From the NCBI GenBank assembly GCA_028284585.1, contig JANQRK010000097.1:1-46870 (forward strand): DNA of 46,870 nucleotides. Direction: 5' to 3'. A program made the position numbers and the translations under genes. The stretch comes from Chromatiales bacterium. Lineage in GTDB: Bacteria; Pseudomonadota; Gammaproteobacteria; Chromatiales; Chromatiaceae. Shown here piece after piece: positions 7,149 through 14,607 of this stretch (position 1 is the stretch's first letter; every line of letters begins with the position of its first letter). The notes beneath the pieces were generated by a model that did no database searches, was not told where the DNA came from, and saw only the letters and a program-made list of their open reading frames with translations.

Positions 7149-8721
7149 TTTTCGCAAGCTCGACAAACCGAAACTGCTCCACTTATTGGAGGACATGCAG
7201 CAGCGATTGGTAAGCGGCGTAGGAGATGACAAGCGCTTGGTGCATGAGCTGCAGCAGCACCGAAACGAGCTGGACAGCCAGAATCGCGAGCTGCGCGAGA
7301 CGCAGCAGGCGCTGGAGGCCGCCCGCGACCGGTACGCGGATCTCTACGAGTTTGCCCCAGTGGGTTACTTGACGCTGGACCGCAAGGGACGGATCGTCGA
7401 AGGCAATCTCACCGCCGCCAACCTGCTCGGTCAAGAGCGCCAAAGCCTGGAAGACCAGCCGTTGGCTGCCTGCCTGAACGGAATCGAGGCCAGCATGCTG
7501 TCTCCGTATTTACGCAAGTTGTTCACCGCCACCGACACGTCGAACCAGGCGCAGCGCATCCAGCTCACGACCCAGTCACCCGATGGTGCTGCTCGGCCAC
7601 GCCGCTTGCTGATGGAATGTCATGTCGTACATGAAACAGCGGCGCGTGATGCCGACGCCGGCGGGGCAAGGTGCCTTTGCGCGTTGCTGGACGTGACTGC
7701 GCAACGGTTGATCGAAGAAGAATTATACCGGCAACAGGAGCGCTACCGGACCGTCGTCGAAACCGCCAGCGACGGTTTCTTGATGCTCGACCCGCAAGGC
7801 CACGTTAGTGCGGTAAATGAGGCCTATCTGCAGCGCTCCGGCTACGGCCGCGACGAGCTCGGCCAGATGTCTATCGCCGATCTCGAAGCGAAGGAATCTT
7901 CCGATGAAGTCGAGACACACCTTGCGAAGGTAAAACGTCTCGGTAACGACCGCTTCGAGACATTGCACCGGGCCAAGAGCGGCGAGACCTGGCCAGTCGA
8001 GGTCAGTGTGGCATTCTCGGAATTGGCCGGGGAACGGTTCTTCGTCTTCGCCCGTGATATCAGTGAACGCCGGCGGCTCGAGCAGGAGATCATCGCGGCC
8101 AGCACGATGGAGCAGGAGCGTATCGGTCGCGAGATACATGACGGGATCGGTCAGCAGCTATCCGGCCTGACCATGATGGCCGAGGCGGTGAAGCAGGATT
8201 TGCTCGACGCCGGTCTCTCGGCCGAGGCCAAATCAGTTGCCGACTTGCTCGAACATCTGCAGACAGCACTTGAGGATGCGCGTCTGTTGGCGCGTGGCCT
8301 GTCGCCGTTACAGATCGACACGCAGGGACTGGCCGATGCACTCGAGGTGCTGACCGAACAGATACGTAAGACAACGGGGGTCGAATGTCACTATCGCGGT
8401 GCCAGCACCTTTAGCTTTGGTGGACACGTCTCTGCGTTGCATTTGTACCGTGTGGCACAGGAAGGTGTGCATAATGCGCTCACGCATGGCCACCCCCAAC
8501 GTATCGAGATCGATCTGCGCGAGAAAGACGGCTTGATTGTGTTAGATGTGCTCGATGACGGCGACGGCATCCCGGCCGAGCACGAGCGTGGTAACGGGCT
8601 TGGCCTGCGCATCATGCAGTACCGAGCCGATATCATGAATGGGACCTGCATGGTTCAGTGCGCTGAAGGAAGTGGTACGCTGGTCCGCTGCACGGTGCCA
8701 CTGGATCAGGACACTTCTTGA
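7141..8721 (+). CDS. Soluble PAS-PAS sensor histidine kinase (HisKA_3)
   Basis: The chosen ATG (7141) overlaps the regulator stop by 8 nt and gives 526 residues. The order is an N-terminal coiled coil (ELQQHRNELDSQNRELRETQ), a PAS domain (YEFAPVGYLTLDRKG), a second PAS (VETASDGFLMLDPQGHVSAV) ending with ERRRLEQE, then HisKA_3 with phospho-accepting His at about 333 in REIHDGIGQQLSG. The HATPase_c domain has an N-box (EGVHNALTHG) and G-boxes (DDGDGIP, NGLGLRIM). No membrane helix is seen, so the signal is probably cytoplasmic (redox, gas or small ligand). It should phosphorylate the adjoining NarL-type regulator. Confidence 0.94.
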   Translation: MVNFRKLDKPKLLHLLEDMQQRLVSGVGDDKRLVHELQQHRNELDSQNRELRETQQALEAARDRYADLYEFAPVGYLTLDRKGRIVEGNLTAANLLGQERQSLEDQPLAACLNGIEASMLSPYLRKLFTATDTSNQAQRIQLTTQSPDGAARPRRLLMECHVVHETAARDADAGGARCLCALLDVTAQRLIEEELYRQQERYRTVVETASDGFLMLDPQGHVSAVNEAYLQRSGYGRDELGQMSIADLEAKESSDEVETHLAKVKRLGNDRFETLHRAKSGETWPVEVSVAFSELAGERFFVFARDISERRRLEQEIIAASTMEQERIGREIHDGIGQQLSGLTMMAEAVKQDLLDAGLSAEAKSVADLLEHLQTALEDARLLARGLSPLQIDTQGLADALEVLTEQIRKTTGVECHYRGASTFSFGGHVSALHLYRVAQEGVHNALTHGHPQRIEIDLREKDGLIVLDVLDDGDGIPAEHERGNGLGLRIMQYRADIMNGTCMVQCAEGSGTLVRCTVPLDQDTS

Positions 8722-8993
8722 TCGCAAGGCGGGATTGTTATCTGGTCGGCAATCATCGCGCCTATCTAAGATTTCAAGTCGAAGAATCCCCGGAGAATGA
8801 GTCTCCCGGTCTAGGCGCACTGGCGTGTAAGGGACTCTAACGACTGGCTTTTATGCCGCTGCTTTCGCATAGCGAGTAGGCCATTTCCCACACCCTCGAA
8901 ATCGTCTGGCATCCAGCGGATAATCGTGGCGAAAAAGACGCGGCTCCAGGTACCGACCTCGCCGGGCCCGCTGGCTACGGGAATACAAAACAC

Positions 8994-10145
8994 ATGCAAA
9001 ATGCGATGGGGCAGGCCTACCGGGACTCCGGTACGGTCGATTTCGAGTCGACTACCCGGGCGGATAAGTTCCACCTTCTTTTCAAGCAGTCCTTCCCCGC
9101 GGTTTTCATCAGTCTGGCAAACGCGACTCTGCTGCTGATTATTTTATGGCAGGACCTTGGCCATCAGAAACTATTGGCCTGGTACGCAGCTGTCATCGTT
9201 GCGTCCCTGATCAGGATTCTATTGTTTACGGATTACCGCCGTCGGTCGGTCGAGGGCGACGCAATCCTTTCATGGCAGGTACCCTATTTCTTGACCCTCC
9301 TGTTGTCGGCGCTCGTCTGGGGCGTGGGGGGGCTGTGGTTGATCATCTGGGCGCCGCTCGAGGAGCAACTAATCATCTTCTTTTTTCTTATGGGCATGGC
9401 TGGTGGCGCCATTTCGGTGTACTCCGCCATCCGATCGATTGTGCTGGTATCGGTGGCGAGTGTACTGGCTCCTGCAACTGTTTGGTTTCTCTTGTTCGGT
9501 GAAGCAGGACTCTTCTATGCAGCGATAGGGAGCACACTATTTCTCATCTCCTGCGTTCGCTCCACGAAGGTGCTCAGCACGGCGTTGCACAAGAGCTTCT
9601 TGCTCAGTCATCAACTGAGCCATGCCAAGGACCAGGCGGAGCTGATGGCACGCACGGATTACCTGACCGGGCTCAACAACCGCGGGGCTTTTAACGAGTT
9701 CGCTAAGGTCCAGATGACCTATTGCCAGCGTCACAAACTTCCCGCGTCGGTGATTGCCCTTGATTTGGACGATTTCAAGAAGATCAACGACACGCACGGA
9801 CACAGTGCAGGGGACAATGCACTGCGTGGGTTTTCGCAGCTGATAACGCTCAACACCCGGGCCTCTGACATCTGTGGGCGCATTGGCGGTGAGGAGTTCG
9901 CCATCTTTTTACCCAACACGAACCTCGAAGACGCAGTGGTCGTGGCCGAGAAGATCCGCGAGGCCTTGGACCGCAATCCGGTGCAACACGAAGGAGAGCG
10001 TTTCCAAGTCACTGCGAGCCTCGGCGTGGCGACCGGGGTCTACGATCTCGAGCAACTGTTGGCGCTGGCCGACAGCGCCCTTTACAGCGCGAAGAAAGCT
10101 GGCAAAAACCAGGTTCGTTGGACAGATATGAACGGCCGATGTTAA
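8994..10145 (+). CDS. Membrane-bound diguanylate cyclase (GGDEF)
   Basis: In this 383-residue protein, about six hydrophobic segments between residues 30 and 195 form an integral sensor region with few extramembrane loops. A linker (HQLSHAKDQAELMARTDYLT) leads to the GGDEF domain. The catalytic motif is GGEEF at about 298-302. The inhibitory I-site RxxD (RASD) lies five residues before it, so product feedback is expected. The metal and substrate residues in ALDLDDFKKINDTHGH are intact. It should make c-di-GMP from GTP. The 272-bp gap upstream holds no other gene, and no strong ribosome site is visible before the ATG. Confidence 0.93.
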   Translation: MQNAMGQAYRDSGTVDFESTTRADKFHLLFKQSFPAVFISLANATLLLIILWQDLGHQKLLAWYAAVIVASLIRILLFTDYRRRSVEGDAILSWQVPYFLTLLLSALVWGVGGLWLIIWAPLEEQLIIFFFLMGMAGGAISVYSAIRSIVLVSVASVLAPATVWFLLFGEAGLFYAAIGSTLFLISCVRSTKVLSTALHKSFLLSHQLSHAKDQAELMARTDYLTGLNNRGAFNEFAKVQMTYCQRHKLPASVIALDLDDFKKINDTHGHSAGDNALRGFSQLITLNTRASDICGRIGGEEFAIFLPNTNLEDAVVVAEKIREALDRNPVQHEGERFQVTASLGVATGVYDLEQLLALADSALYSAKKAGKNQVRWTDMNGRC

Positions 10146-10146
10146 A

Positions 10147-10299
10147 GGGCGCCTCTAAAAATTGAGGTGCCCGAGCAGCACAGGGACGTGCTGCCATTTT
10201 TCGATCACGACAAGGGATTGAAAATGAAGGAAAGGCGAAAACCGCGTTTTGGCCTTTCCGTGAAGAAAAATGCCATGGATGGCATTTTTCGAGGTCGCC
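10147..10299 (+). repeat. Triple-hairpin interspersed repeat, copy 1
   Basis: This 153-bp unit begins 2 bp after the diguanylate cyclase stop. It contains three hairpins: GGCGCCTC.../GAGGTGCC, GCAGCAC/GTGCTGC with a 6-nt loop, and GAAAAATGCCA/TGGCATTTTTC with a 4-nt loop. Its ends are also roughly complementary to each other. A second copy with about 17 differences lies at 34261-34413 in the same orientation, also just after a stop codon. It has no transposase and may act as a terminator or RNA-stabilising element. Confidence 0.75.
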
Positions 10300-10882
10300 A
10301 AAAAAACATTGAGTGAGCGTTCGGCTGTTCGGCTGGCTGGACTGGCTCGAATCCGCACCGGGTCCTGTCCCCCAATACTATCATCATGCACACAACGACT
10401 ATTCGTTAAGTGCTTGTTCGTACGAACCTAAGCGTCATGTGCTCAGCGGTTGCCGCATGCCGTTATTCCACAAGGCGAAGGTGGTCTTGCACTGGGTCGA
10501 TTTCTCGGGACTGGTCAACCCTATAGTCGCCGATCGCAGTAGATTGCGAACCCACTTCGAATTGACGCAACTCAACTTAAGATAATTCTTGGATTGCAAC
10601 GGCACTATCGCCTAGTGAAGAATAGCAAGCGTTCTCAATCGTAAAAACGCCGCCAGCCAAGTTAGCGGTCTCAAGAGGGACCGCTTACCCCGCCAGCCGA
10701 CAGACACATAACACGCGCAATCGTGGGAGGGTTTTGACATGTTGGTGCAGCGGCAACCGTATTCCTCTTGTTCGCTCCAGCTAGATGCTTCAATCACGAC
10801 CGCAACTTGGTTGCGCGCTTCCACTTTCACCGCTTTCTGCGGTTTCCCAAGGTTCCGTCGCTGCGCAAGCCAGAAAACTAAC
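10300..10882. other. Intergenic region upstream of feo
   Basis: No credible gene is seen. The feo promoter should lie here. A weak Fur-like half site (TAAGATAATTCTTGG near 10577) is the only hint of iron control; no convincing full Fur box was found. Confidence 0.35.
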
Positions 10883-11134
10883 ATGCTGAATGATGAAGTG
10901 AGGCAGGCATCCGCCTATCCGCTTGCCCTGGCGCAAGAGGGGGAGCGCGTAAAGATCCGACTGCTGCGCGGTGGTAAGGGCCTCGAGATGCGCCTCACCT
11001 CTCTGGGTTTGAACATCGGCAGTGAGCTATCGGTTGCCCAGCGTCAGGGCAACACGCTGGTAGTCATCCGAGGCGAGACACGTCTCGCGCTCGGCGCCGG
11101 AATGGCCCAGAAAATCATCGTCGCAAGCGCATAA
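10883..11134 (+). CDS. feoA: FeoA-family ferrous iron transport protein (first copy)
   Basis: The 83-residue protein from ATG 10883 is one SH3-like FeoA domain: LAQEGERVKIRLLRGGKG, then RLTSLGLNIGSELSVAQRQG, ending GMAQKIIVASA. FeoA is a small cytosolic partner needed for FeoB-dependent Fe2+ uptake. A longer frame open to 10739 would add a leader of about 48 residues unlike the family, so the later start is preferred. It is the first gene of feoA-feoA-feoB-feoC; the second feoA follows after 27 bp. Confidence 0.92.
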   Translation: MLNDEVRQASAYPLALAQEGERVKIRLLRGGKGLEMRLTSLGLNIGSELSVAQRQGNTLVVIRGETRLALGAGMAQKIIVASA

Positions 11135-11161
11135 GCCGATCTGAATTTGGGAGTAACGAAG

Positions 11162-11401
11162 ATGGCACTGAGTCTGAAAGATCTCGCGGTGGGCGATACC
11201 GGCCGGGTAATCGGTTTCGGCGCCGGCAGCAAAGCTTATCGTCGCAAGCTGCTGTCAATGGGATTGACACCCGGAGTCGCGTTCCGGGTTAATCGACATG
11301 CCCCGATGGGCGACCCAGTCGAGATTCACGTTCGTGGATTCAGCCTGAGCCTGCGCAAGGACGAGGCCGCCACATTGCAGGTGGAGCCACAACCGCTATG
11401 A
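11162..11401 (+). CDS. feoA: FeoA-family ferrous iron transport protein (second copy)
   Basis: The 79-residue SH3-like FeoA domain reads LKDLAVGDTGRVIGFGAGS, then RRKLLSMGLTPGVAFRV and PVEIHVRGFSLSLRKDEA. This is closer to the classical FeoA consensus than the first copy. GGAG upstream of ATG 11162 is a good ribosome site. The stop overlaps the feoB start by 4 nt (ATGA), implying coupled translation and probably direct interaction with FeoB. The two FeoA proteins differ considerably, so they may have distinct roles. Confidence 0.94.
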   Translation: MALSLKDLAVGDTGRVIGFGAGSKAYRRKLLSMGLTPGVAFRVNRHAPMGDPVEIHVRGFSLSLRKDEAATLQVEPQPL

Positions 11402-13824
11402 GCCGCAATTATGTTGTCGGCGTGGTCGGCAATCCGAACTGTGGCAAGACCACGTTGTTCAATGCCCTCACGGGTGCCAAGCAGCGTGTTGGCAACTGGC
11501 CTGGTGTGACGGTCGAGCGCAAGGTCGGCTATTACACTTTCAGCGGCAATCGATATGAGCTGGTCGACCTGCCTGGCACCTACTCACTTGAGGCCTCCGA
11601 TGACAGCGTTTCGGTCGACGAGCAGATCGCGCGTGACTATGTCGCACAGCGCGAAGCTGACCTGATTGTCAATATCGTGGACGCGTCAAATCTTGAGCGA
11701 AACCTGTACCTGACCTCGCAGTTGCTGGAGATGCAGGTGCCGATGCTGATTGCGCTGAACATGATCGACGTCGCCGAAGATCGCAACATAGTGCTCGATG
11801 TACAAATCCTGCAGCAGCGTCTCGGCTGCCCGGTGTTGCCGGTCATCGCCGCCAACGGCACAGGCGTGCCGGAGCTAAAGCAGGCCATACTCGATGCTGC
11901 CCGAAACCCGCAGGCAACCGCAGCGCAACTCCGCTACGCAGCGTCCATCGAAAAGGCCATTGCCGAGCTGCAGCCCCGAATTGAGGCTAGCGCCGCACAG
12001 GCCAAGGCCGATCCGCGTTGGTTGGCCATCCGCTTGCTCGAAGGCGACTCATTGGCCAGCAAGATTGCGGGCAACGAACCCGCCGAGAGCTTGTCTGTCT
12101 TGCGGCAGGCTACCGAGGACGATCTAGGCGATGACATTGACATCAGCCTGGCCGATGCGCGCTACGGTTTCGTCAACCAAATCATCGACGGTGCGATGAC
12201 GCGCAAGGGGGAGGTGGCGCGTAACCTGTCGGACGCGATTGACCGAGTGGTACTGAACCGTGCACTGGGCATCCCGATCTTCCTGCTCGCGATGCACCTG
12301 ATGTTCATGTTCACTATCAACATCGGCGGTGCCTTCATCGATGCCTTCGATATCGTCAGTGGCGCAATCTTCGTCGACGGCTTCGCCGAGCTGCTCAATG
12401 GCATCAGCTCGCCCGAGTGGCTGACCGTGCTCCTCGCCAATGGGGTAGGTGGCGGCGTCCAGGTCGTAGCCACCTTTATCCCGGTCGTTGGCTTCCTATT
12501 TCTGTTTCTGTCGGTATTGGAGGACTCAGGCTACATGGCCCGCGCCGCGTTCGTTATGGACCGCTTTCTGCGCAGTATCGGCCTGCCCGGCAAGTCGTTC
12601 GTGCCGATGATCGTCGGTTTCGGGTGTACCGTGCCGGCGGTCATGGCCACACGCACTTTGGAGCACGAGCGCGACCGCCTGATCACGATTGCCATGGCAC
12701 CCTTTATGTCTTGCGGGGCTCGCCTTCCGGTGTATGCCTTGTTCGCCGCAGCGTTCTTTGCCGCATACGGCCAGAACATCGTGTTTCTGCTCTATCTAAT
12801 AGGTATTGCTGTCGCCGTACTGACGGGCCTGGTCCTGAAAAACACGCTCTTGCGAGGTGAGGTCACGCCGTTCGTCATGGAACTGCCGCCTTACCATGTG
12901 CCAACGATCAAGGGCGTGCTGTTGCGCACCTGGGACCGAACCAAGGGCTTCATCATCCGTGCCGGCCGGGTGATCGTACCCATGGTATTGGTGTTGAACA
13001 TGCTCAACAGCGTTGGCACCGATGGTAGCTTCGGTAACGAGGACAGCGACAATTCGGTACTGAGTGAAGTCGGTCGTACTATCACGCCGCTGTTCGCGCC
13101 GTTTGGCGTCACCGAGGAGAATTGGCCGGCGTCGGTGGGTATTTTCACCGGCCTGCTCGCCAAGGAGGCCGTGGTCGGTACGCTGGACGCGATGTACACC
13201 ACGCTCGGTGAAGAAAACATCGCCGCGGCCGAGCTGCGCAGTCAGACCAACCCGAAGCCGATGAGCTGGCGTGCCGACATGACCGAAGAGGCACTGCCTA
13301 CGTCAGTGGCCGAGGACGCCAAAACGGGGTTTGACATGCTTGGCGCCATCAACGAAGGCCTGGCGACGATTCCGGCGAACCTCAGCGATGCGGTGGACAG
13401 CTGGCTTGATCCACTTGGACTGAACATCGGCGACGTCGAGGATCAAACCGTCGCGGCGGAGGAACAGGAAGTCGATGTCGGTACGTTCGGCGCCATGAAC
13501 GAGCGCTTCGACGGTGCCGCCGGTGCTTTCGCCTACCTGCTCTTCGTGCTGCTGTATGTCCCATGCGTGGCTGCGATGGCCGCGGTGCGTCGTGAAACGA
13601 CCCAGCGCTGGACGCTATTCGTCGCAGCCTGGACCACAGGGCTGGCCTATGTCGTTGCCACGGTCTACTACCAAGCCGCGACCTTCGCCGAGCACCCAGG
13701 CACCTCGGCTGCCTGGATTGCCGGCATGCTCGGTGTTCTTGTGGCATCGATCGTTGCCATGCGGATCTACGGCAATACCGGCAGGAGGACACCGATACAG
13801 ACTGCTGACCCACAGCGGGCCTAG
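11398..13824 (+). CDS. feoB: Ferrous iron transporter FeoB
   Basis: This 808-residue inner-membrane Fe2+ importer has an N-terminal G domain: G1 GNPNCGKTT (11-19), switch region NWPGVTVE, G3 DLPGTYSL and G4 NMID. A helical insertion domain follows, then the membrane part with two Gate motifs, including the GFGCTVPA and SCGARLPVY cysteine segments that line the path. The C-terminal part carries a long soluble insert (around 615-700) before the last helices. It is coupled to feoA by a 4-nt overlap, and feoC lies 49 bp downstream. It should import Fe2+, possibly including iron released from chelates by periplasmic reduction. Confidence 0.97.
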   Translation: MSRNYVVGVVGNPNCGKTTLFNALTGAKQRVGNWPGVTVERKVGYYTFSGNRYELVDLPGTYSLEASDDSVSVDEQIARDYVAQREADLIVNIVDASNLERNLYLTSQLLEMQVPMLIALNMIDVAEDRNIVLDVQILQQRLGCPVLPVIAANGTGVPELKQAILDAARNPQATAAQLRYAASIEKAIAELQPRIEASAAQAKADPRWLAIRLLEGDSLASKIAGNEPAESLSVLRQATEDDLGDDIDISLADARYGFVNQIIDGAMTRKGEVARNLSDAIDRVVLNRALGIPIFLLAMHLMFMFTINIGGAFIDAFDIVSGAIFVDGFAELLNGISSPEWLTVLLANGVGGGVQVVATFIPVVGFLFLFLSVLEDSGYMARAAFVMDRFLRSIGLPGKSFVPMIVGFGCTVPAVMATRTLEHERDRLITIAMAPFMSCGARLPVYALFAAAFFAAYGQNIVFLLYLIGIAVAVLTGLVLKNTLLRGEVTPFVMELPPYHVPTIKGVLLRTWDRTKGFIIRAGRVIVPMVLVLNMLNSVGTDGSFGNEDSDNSVLSEVGRTITPLFAPFGVTEENWPASVGIFTGLLAKEAVVGTLDAMYTTLGEENIAAAELRSQTNPKPMSWRADMTEEALPTSVAEDAKTGFDMLGAINEGLATIPANLSDAVDSWLDPLGLNIGDVEDQTVAAEEQEVDVGTFGAMNERFDGAAGAFAYLLFVLLYVPCVAAMAAVRRETTQRWTLFVAAWTTGLAYVVATVYYQAATFAEHPGTSAAWIAGMLGVLVASIVAMRIYGNTGRRTPIQTADPQRA

Positions 13825-13873
13825 TGGGCATCGGAGCGGCAGCTCCCATTGCGGCATTGAGCGGGAGAGCTAG

Positions 13874-14095
13874 ATGATTCTTTCTGATATTCGTGATTAC
13901 TTGCGGACCCATCGGCGCGTTGCGCTGTCCGATATGGCACTGCGCTTCGGCACCGAGCCGGACGCGCTGCGCGGCATGCTCGATAAATGGGTCGCGAAGG
14001 GCAAGGTCAGCAAACTGCCGAGCGGGACAATCTGTGGCGGCGGCTGTTGCCGCTGCGATCTGAATACCACAGAGGTGTATGAATGGCGCGGGTGA
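13874..14095 (+). CDS. feoC: FeoC-like winged-helix protein with Cys cluster
   Basis: In this 73-residue protein the N-terminal winged helix (ILSDIRDYLRTHRRVALSDM, then LRGMLDKWVAKGKVSKL) is followed by a cysteine-rich wing, CGGGCCRC. FeoC proteins carry such cysteines, which in several species bind an oxygen-sensitive Fe-S cluster. FeoC is thought to protect FeoB or adjust its activity. It follows feoB after 49 bp, with GGGAGAG a short distance before the ATG, and should belong to the same operon. Confidence 0.9.
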   Translation: MILSDIRDYLRTHRRVALSDMALRFGTEPDALRGMLDKWVAKGKVSKLPSGTICGGGCCRCDLNTTEVYEWRG

Positions 14096-14218
14096 GCCGG
14101 CAGCGCGCGTGGCACCCTCGGGGACACTGAAGACGTCGAAGACGACGCGCGGTCCGACCGGCTACTCAGCGACGCGATCCGGCGTCGTGCCGCTAACAAC
14201 GATAAGTTGACCATTTCC

Positions 14219-14469
14219 ATGACCGACATCGACCTGACACCCTTTCTGAGTCTGCGCCAGCACCACAAGATCGTGCATCAAATACCAGTGCGCATCCGAC
14301 TGCGTGTCGGCGCAAGCGCAATCAGGGATCTTGGTGTGTAGATATGCAAGCCGTGGATCGCATTCTCGAGGCTATCGATATGGTCAAGGAGGTGCGCATC
14401 AATCGCGTGGCCGGACCATTCGTCATCAGCTACTCACCGAAGACGAGGTGGCCGTGCTTGACAAAGTAA
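14219..14469 (+). pseudogene. Broken HMA_2-like (heavy-metal-associated) gene
   Basis: Two adjoining frames together resemble one HMA_2-type small protein. The first (14219-14341) reads FLSLRQHHKIVHQIPVRIRL and ends at TAG. The second, in another frame from 14344 to 14469, reads VDRILEAIDMVKEVRINRVA and FVISYSP. In intact relatives the pieces are continuous (HxxPGRIRLR... then LLDRVLxxIxGIxxVRINxxAGSVVIxYDP). A stop plus frame change has split it. Such proteins occur near metal transport genes and may handle metal. The upstream interval 14096-14218 has no other gene. Confidence 0.6.
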
Positions 14470-14486
14470 TAAGAAGCGTTATCATT
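14458..14486 (+). promoter_or_regulatory. Sigma70-like promoter with weak Fur-like site for haem operon
   Basis: TTGACA at 14458-14463 and TATCAT at 14480-14485 are spaced 16 bp apart, close to consensus. The stretch AAGAAGCGTTATCATT overlapping the -10 matches a Fur box only weakly (about 10 of 19). It lies in the tail of the broken HMA gene, about 120 bp before hmuR. A perfect 7-bp hairpin GTAGCCA/TGGCTAC (14566-14587) sits just before the hmuR start region and may affect translation. Confidence 0.5.
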
Positions 14487-14607
14487 TGAGGTCATTCGGA
14501 TCGAGTCCGCGCCTCGGGCGCGATTTCGTTCCGCACCGCCAGCAACCAGACCCGCGCGGGTAAAGGTAGCCAGCATCGATTGGCTACTTGTGACCAGGGG
14601 GCGTCGT

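Noticed and set aside
10313..10585. Open frame of about 90 codons upstream of feo
   Set aside because: It begins within the end of a repeat flank, has no ribosome site, no family resemblance and odd composition; treated as non-coding.
10620..10640. Possible Fur box before feoA (GCAAGCGTTCTCAATCG)
   Set aside because: It shares CGTTCTCA with the fecI site but matches the consensus at only about 7 of 19 positions.
10739..10882. Extended N-terminus for the first FeoA
   Set aside because: The extra 48 residues do not resemble FeoA; the ATG at 10883 fits the family length.
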